DNA of 8,922 bases from positions 1 to 8,922 of the forward strand of contig JAHEAM010000139.1 of assembly GCA_024642765.1 (NCBI GenBank). Direction: 5' to 3'. The translations under genes were made by a program, and so were the position numbers. Shown here in pieces: positions 5,984 to 8,922 of this stretch (position 1 is the first letter of the stretch; the number at the start of each line of letters is the position of its first letter). Below the pieces are notes generated by a model, which made no database searches, was not told the DNA's origin, and worked only from the letters and a program-made list of their open reading frames with translations. The stretch is from Planctomycetaceae bacterium. Its GTDB lineage: Bacteria > Planctomycetota > Planctomycetia > Pirellulales > Pirellulaceae.

Positions 5984-8227
5984 ATGACGCCTTCAAAGAT
6001 CATACTGGTAGCTATCTTGTCTTTATTCGCGAATTTCCGATTGCGGGCCGACACCTTGTTTGTCGAAGCCGAATCCTTTCGCGAACTTGGCGGTTGGTCG
6101 CTCGATACGGCGGCAACACAGATCGTGGGCTCGCCCTATCTGTTGGCACATGGCATGGGACAACCCGTGTCGGACGCAACGACTCAGATTGAAGTTGCGC
6201 ATGCGGGCACCTACCGCGTTTGGGTTCGCACAAAAGACTGGGTGGCGCACTGGGACGCACCTGGCACTCCTGGCAGATTCAAACTCATCATCAACAATAA
6301 ACCGATTGTCACCGAGTTCGGAACGGAAGGAGCCGATTGGCATTGGCATTTTGGAGGCGATGTCCATTTGAATACTGGGATAAATCGGATGGCGCTGCAA
6401 GATCTAACTGGATTCGACGGTCGTTGCGACGCAATCCTATTGTCCGATGAAGCAGACTTTGCTCCGCCGACGGGCGCTGAGCTAACGATTGCGCGTCGCA
6501 AATGGTTGAACCTAGCCGCTGAACCTCAAGAGCTTGGTCCCTACGATCTGGTCGTGGTCGGTGGCGGCTATAGTGGAATGGGCGCCGCCATTTCTGCCGC
6601 ACGACAGTCGCTCAAGGTCGCTTTCATCCAAGACCGCTTCGTACTCGGCGGTAATGGCAGCAGCGAAGTCCGCGTGTGGGCCAACGGCGGAACAATGCGA
6701 GGCAAATTCCCCAGGCTTGGTGAGATTATTGAAGAGTTCGCGGATCACGCTGCTGATTCGCCAGGCATTGGCGACCAATTTGGCGACGACTTAAAGCAAA
6801 GGGTGATCGAGGCTGAACCCAACATTGCTCTGTTCTTAGGCCACTTCGCACATGACGTAACCGTCGAGTATGAAACGAATAGAATCATTGCTGTTAAGGC
6901 GTTGGATGTTCGCACCGGTCAAGAACGCGTTTTCCATGCACCGCTCTTTGTCGATTGCACGGGACACGGTGAAATCGGTTCGCTTGCAGGTGCCGACTTC
7001 GAAATCGAAACCAATAAACGAATGGGAATGAGCAACTGTTGGTATTGGCAAGAGGAAGCGACAGAGCAGTTATGGCCAAAAACTCCTTGGGCCCTGCCGC
7101 TCGCACTCGAAGATTTCCCAGCAACCACCCGCAGCAAATCTGAAATTGACAATCGCCCATTCATGAAAGCCGAATGGTTCTGGGAATCGGGCTTCAACAA
7201 GGATTCGATACAGGATCTTGAGTATATCCGCGATTGGAATTTGCGAGCGGCTTTTGGTGCGTTTAGCGCCATGAAACATGGTCTAGAAAGTGACAAATAT
7301 CGGAACGCTGCATTCAAATGGATTGGACATGTTGGCGGCACTCGCGAGTCGCGACGATTGCTAGGTGACGTTCAACTTTCGCGAGATGACATCGTTAACA
7401 AAAGTGATTTTCCAGATGGAACCGTGCCAACCACCTGGGACATCGACCTTCATTACGCGAAAGAACAATTCGCGAAAAAGTTCCCGGACAATCCCTTCAT
7501 TTCGCGGGCTGAGTTTGGTTCTGGTGTCGATCGCAAGCAAGGCTATCCCGTGCCGTACCGATGTTTCTATTCACGGAACATACCGAACTTGTTCATGGCG
7601 GGGCGTTGCATCAGCGTGTCACACGAGGCACTTGGCACGGTCCGCGTCATGCGGACCTGCGGCATGATGGGCGAGGTGGTCGGCAAGGCGGCATACTTGT
7701 GTCGGCTTCATGATGTAACACCACGTGGCGTGTACGAACAATATTTACCGGAATTGTTGAAACTTTGCGAACAACCCGGTGCCATGCGGCGCGGATCCAT
7801 GGATGCAGAGTTGGTATTGGATCAGATCGCGGCATCGCGATCCATTCGCCCCTACTTTAACAAAGGCACTGACAAAATCGCTGGCACGTCGACCTTGATT
7901 GGTGTTCCACTTTCAACACTGACCGGAATTGTCGTTGATGATTCGCAAACAAAAATCTCCGGCGACTGGTCAAACAATGGCAGTCTCGAACCCTTTGTCG
8001 GTGACGGCTATCTTTATGCCGCTGCGAATTCGAATTCGCAAATCGAATTTGGTTTTTCGGTCGCAGAAGCTGGTTCGTACGAAGTTCGAATGGCCTGGGT
8101 CGGTCACGAAAACCGCGGCTCACGCGTGCCCTGTGATTTGGTTCGACCTGGTCAAGACAAACAACGCGTCTGGCTCGACCAAAAATCACCCACCGACAGC
8201 AAACAAGCTTTTCAACGTCCACGCTGA
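5984..8227 (+). CDS. Secreted FAD-dependent oxidoreductase with golvesin-like C-terminal domain (C-terminus disrupted)
   Basis: This is a 747-residue exported flavoprotein. The signal peptide is MTPSKIILVAILSLFANFRLRA, with likely cleavage after RA-DT. Residues about 24-160 form a beta-rich module (TLFVEAESF..., TYRVWVRTKDW) like carbohydrate-binding/golvesin-type sandwiches. The FAD domain begins at YDLVVVGGGYSGMGAA (GGG at 193-195, dinucleotide-binding motif) and includes LGGNGSSE (221-228), FVDCTGHGE (D324) and, near 538, MAGRCISVSHEALGTVRVMRTCGMMGE, which is typical of the 'FAD_oxidored' family. From about 648 a golvesin-like domain starts (GIVVDDSQTKISGDW, YEVRMAW, NRGSRVPCDL). It breaks off into QAFQRPR and a TGA at 8225-8227, while its expected last strand is found out of frame just downstream. 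Family members are abundant in planctomycetes and sometimes labelled xanthan lyase-like; the substrate is unknown and a polysaccharide is only a guess. I chose the ATG at 5984 because the signal peptide starts there; an ATG at 5942 would add 14 residues in front of it. Confidence 0.87.
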   Translation: MTPSKIILVAILSLFANFRLRADTLFVEAESFRELGGWSLDTAATQIVGSPYLLAHGMGQPVSDATTQIEVAHAGTYRVWVRTKDWVAHWDAPGTPGRFKLIINNKPIVTEFGTEGADWHWHFGGDVHLNTGINRMALQDLTGFDGRCDAILLSDEADFAPPTGAELTIARRKWLNLAAEPQELGPYDLVVVGGGYSGMGAAISAARQSLKVAFIQDRFVLGGNGSSEVRVWANGGTMRGKFPRLGEIIEEFADHAADSPGIGDQFGDDLKQRVIEAEPNIALFLGHFAHDVTVEYETNRIIAVKALDVRTGQERVFHAPLFVDCTGHGEIGSLAGADFEIETNKRMGMSNCWYWQEEATEQLWPKTPWALPLALEDFPATTRSKSEIDNRPFMKAEWFWESGFNKDSIQDLEYIRDWNLRAAFGAFSAMKHGLESDKYRNAAFKWIGHVGGTRESRRLLGDVQLSRDDIVNKSDFPDGTVPTTWDIDLHYAKEQFAKKFPDNPFISRAEFGSGVDRKQGYPVPYRCFYSRNIPNLFMAGRCISVSHEALGTVRVMRTCGMMGEVVGKAAYLCRLHDVTPRGVYEQYLPELLKLCEQPGAMRRGSMDAELVLDQIAASRSIRPYFNKGTDKIAGTSTLIGVPLSTLTGIVVDDSQTKISGDWSNNGSLEPFVGDGYLYAAANSNSQIEFGFSVAEAGSYEVRMAWVGHENRGSRVPCDLVRPGQDKQRVWLDQKSPTDSKQAFQRPR
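8023..8040. repeat. 18-bp perfect palindrome inside the oxidoreductase gene
   Basis: TGCGAATTCGAATTCGCA is fully self-complementary. It encodes the A-N-S-N-S-Q stretch of the golvesin-like domain, about 150 bases before the frame disruption. It may be a chance product of repeated AAT-TCG codons. Confidence 0.6.
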
Positions 8228-8258
8228 TGCCATTCAGTTGATACTCGTGAGAGAATAA
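8186..8258 (+). pseudogene. Out-of-frame C-terminal remnant of the oxidoreductase golvesin-like domain
   Basis: In the frame one base ahead of the oxidoreductase, this stretch reads HPPTANKLF followed by NVHADAIQLILVRE and a TAA at 8256-8258. 'N/Y-V-x-A-DAVQ-l-l-P' is the usual last beta-strand of golvesin-like domains, so this is coding sequence of the upstream gene in the wrong frame. Removing one A from the A5 run at 8181-8185 joins the two as WLDQNHPPTANKLFNVHADAIQLILVRE and gives a 757-residue protein. Even then, roughly 20-30 residues that normally lie between 'LF' and 'VxADAVQ' are absent, so an in-frame deletion is likely too. The join point is inference. Confidence 0.6.
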
Positions 8259-8316
8259 TGTCGTACGATGCTCCTACTTGGCTGCTACTTGTGAATTTTT
8301 TGCAAAAGCCTAGGGT

Positions 8317-8438
8317 GCGTTGAAACGCGCCTCGTCGAATGGTGCGTTACAACGCAACCTACTTGTTCGCCAGCGAGGGATGGCCCCGTCGACATCGATC
8401 GCCAATCTGCCCGCAAAATCGGGACTGCGTTTCAACGC
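8317..8438. repeat. Three copies of the palindrome GCGTT-NN-AACGC
   Basis: The copies are at 8317-8328 (centre GA), 8344-8355 (centre AC) and 8427-8438 (centre TC). Each has perfect 5-bp arms, and the centre bases vary while the arms do not. The first two also share flanks, GGTGCGTT...AACGC.(A)CCT, as an imperfect direct repeat with a 27-bp period. I found no other copy in this window. They may be operator sites for a dimeric regulator of the downstream gene, or copies of a small dispersed repeat. Confidence 0.7.
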
Positions 8439-8455
8439 TTGGAATCTGCTATAAC
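8427..8455 (+). promoter_or_regulatory. Possible promoter of the beta-propeller gene, overlapped by palindrome 3
   Basis: TATAAC (8450-8455) is a five-of-six match to the -10 consensus. The -35 position with a 17-base spacer is 8427-8432 (GCGTTT), which matches poorly but coincides with the third GCGTT-NN-AACGC palindrome. A weak -35 overlaid by an operator-like site would suit a regulated promoter. Transcription would start near 8462, leaving a leader of about 110 bases. Confidence 0.35.
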
Positions 8456-8559
8456 TTCTTCTGGGTGAATTGACCGATTGAAGTCGCTGACCACAACCTT
8501 GCGACACAGTCGAGTGCGGGGATGCACAGACTTTCAGTGCAAAAAACGTCTCTCTGTCG

Positions 8560-8565
8560 AAAGGA
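8560..8565 (+). promoter_or_regulatory. Ribosome binding site AAAGGA
   Basis: AAAGGA ends six bases before the ATG at 8572. It is the clearest Shine-Dalgarno sequence of the window and fixes the start of the last gene. Confidence 0.75.
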
Positions 8566-8571
8566 AAACAA

Positions 8572-8922
8572 ATGTTGACGCGATTCAAAATGGTTCTAGG
8601 TGGTTTAGGCTTGGTGACCGCAATGGCGTGCGGATCCGCAATGGCGCAGGACTGGCCGCAATGGCGCGGAGCACACGGTAATGCTAAAGTCTTCAACTTC
8701 AAAGCACCCGACAAATGGCCTGCGTCGCTAACGGAAGCCTGGAAAATTGAAGTCGGTGATGGAGTCGCAACTCCTTCCATAGTCGGCGATCATCTGTACG
8801 TTTTCGCGCGTTTGGATGGGAAGGAAGTCCTCAAGTGCGTAAATACCAGCAATGGCAAGACCGTCTGGGAAGACTCGTATGAAGCTCGCGGAATCTCGGG
8901 ACCGGCTGGCGGTTTCCAAGGC
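8572..8922 (+). CDS. Secreted PQQ-like beta-propeller repeat protein, N-terminal fragment
   Basis: The first 117 residues are visible, and the frame stays open to the window end. A signal peptide MLTRFKMVLGGLGLVTAMACGSAMA is followed by QDWPQWRG (26-33), the mature-end signature of many planctomycete PQQ-binding-like beta-propeller proteins. The first blade follows: EAWKIEVGDGVATPSIVGDHLYVFARLDGKEVLKCVNTSNGKTVWE, where 'a-tPsiv.d.lYvf', 'l.Cvn..tGk..We' is the repeat pattern shared with BamB and quinoprotein dehydrogenases. Cleavage after A25 is most likely. C20 sits in AMAC, a poor lipobox, so a lipoprotein is less likely. Enzymatic residues, if any, lie beyond the window, and many such proteins bind no quinone, so no reaction can be assigned. 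The start is supported by AAAGGA six bases upstream. The gene follows the oxidoreductase on the same strand but with its own leader, so it is probably transcribed separately. Confidence 0.85.
   Translation, partial: MLTRFKMVLGGLGLVTAMACGSAMAQDWPQWRGAHGNAKVFNFKAPDKWPASLTEAWKIEVGDGVATPSIVGDHLYVFARLDGKEVLKCVNTSNGKTVWEDSYEARGISGPAGGFQG
8618..8666 (+). repeat. Triplicated 11-mer CCGCAATGGCG in the signal-peptide region
   Basis: Exact copies lie at 8618-8628, 8636-8646 and 8656-8666. The first two are in the same reading frame and encode T-A-M-A and S-A-M-A, giving two possible signal peptidase sites. The third is in a different frame and encodes P-Q-W-R of the conserved WPQWRG motif. Confidence 0.7.

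Larger units (their letters stand above)
8259..8571. other. Intergenic leader region of the beta-propeller gene
   Basis: This region of about 310 bases has no gene that I can support. It holds three GCGTT-NN-AACGC palindromes, a TATAAC hexamer at 8450-8455 and a short stem TGCAC/GTGCA at 8523-8527 and 8537-8541. A TTTTGCAAAA palindrome (8298-8307) follows the oxidoreductase, but it lacks the G+C-rich stem of an intrinsic terminator. Minus-strand open frames here are shadows without family resemblance. Confidence 0.6.

Noticed and set aside
8298..8307. TTTTGCAAAA as a terminator of the oxidoreductase gene
   Set aside because: The stem is A/T-only apart from the centre and no T-tract follows a G+C-rich hairpin.
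8317..8438. The three GCGTT-NN-AACGC copies as a CRISPR array
   Set aside because: The units are only 12 bp, the distances are unequal (27 and 83 bp), the centres vary, and no cas gene is present.
8523..8541. TGCAC/GTGCA hairpin in the leader as a riboswitch or attenuator
   Set aside because: A single 5-bp stem with a 9-base loop has no conserved riboswitch features, and the following run is A, not T.
8310..8780. A 156-residue open frame on the minus strand covering the leader and the start of the beta-propeller gene
   Set aside because: It has no recognisable family pattern, it is antisense to a well-supported gene with a signal peptide and ribosome binding site, and it spans the palindromes and promoter region.

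Overview
The window looks like a chromosomal segment from a planctomycete, probably of the Pirellula/Rhodopirellula type. This rests on gene content, not on a marker gene. A secreted FAD-dependent oxidoreductase with a golvesin-like C-terminal domain is followed by a secreted 'WPQWRG' PQQ-like beta-propeller protein, and both families are abundant in that phylum. A DUF3127 protein, HrpB and HutF are also present. Base composition is near 50% G+C by eye. I see no rRNA, tRNA, transposase, integrase or CRISPR array.

Layout. Positions 2-268 (+) hold the end of a ThrE-type threonine/serine exporter. Next come three genes on the minus strand: a small DUF3127 OB-fold-like protein (270-638), the DEAH-box helicase HrpB (753-3338) and formimidoylglutamate deiminase HutF (3422-4735). 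A 334-bp spacer without a convincing gene follows. A class I SAM-dependent methyltransferase (5070-5855, minus) lies divergent to the secreted FAD oxidoreductase (5984-8227, plus). About 310 bp then separates that gene from the start of a secreted PQQ-like beta-propeller protein (8572 to the window end, plus). This last gene has no stop codon inside the window.

How the genes relate. The exporter, HrpB, HutF and methyltransferase look like a loosely associated set of housekeeping and metabolic genes; no full pathway is encoded. HutF acts in the five-step histidine degradation route, but no other hut gene is visible. DUF3127 and HrpB are both nucleic-acid-type proteins on one strand, although a promoter-like sequence lies between them. 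The two plus-strand genes on the right encode exported proteins that probably act outside the cytoplasm; their substrates cannot be read from the sequence.

The main points of interest are all modest. First, three copies of the palindrome GCGTT-NN-AACGC lie in the leader region of the beta-propeller gene, one of them where a -35 element should be. Second, the FAD oxidoreductase has lost its proper C-terminus: the terminal 'NVHADAIQL' strand is out of frame, and a stretch of the domain seems to be missing. Third, the DUF3127 protein ends in an SSB-like acidic tail, DDEPPF. Fourth, CGATCG is strongly over-represented. Fifth, an 11-bp sequence is triplicated in the signal-peptide region of the last gene. 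I do not see a defence island or a clearly new multi-gene system here.
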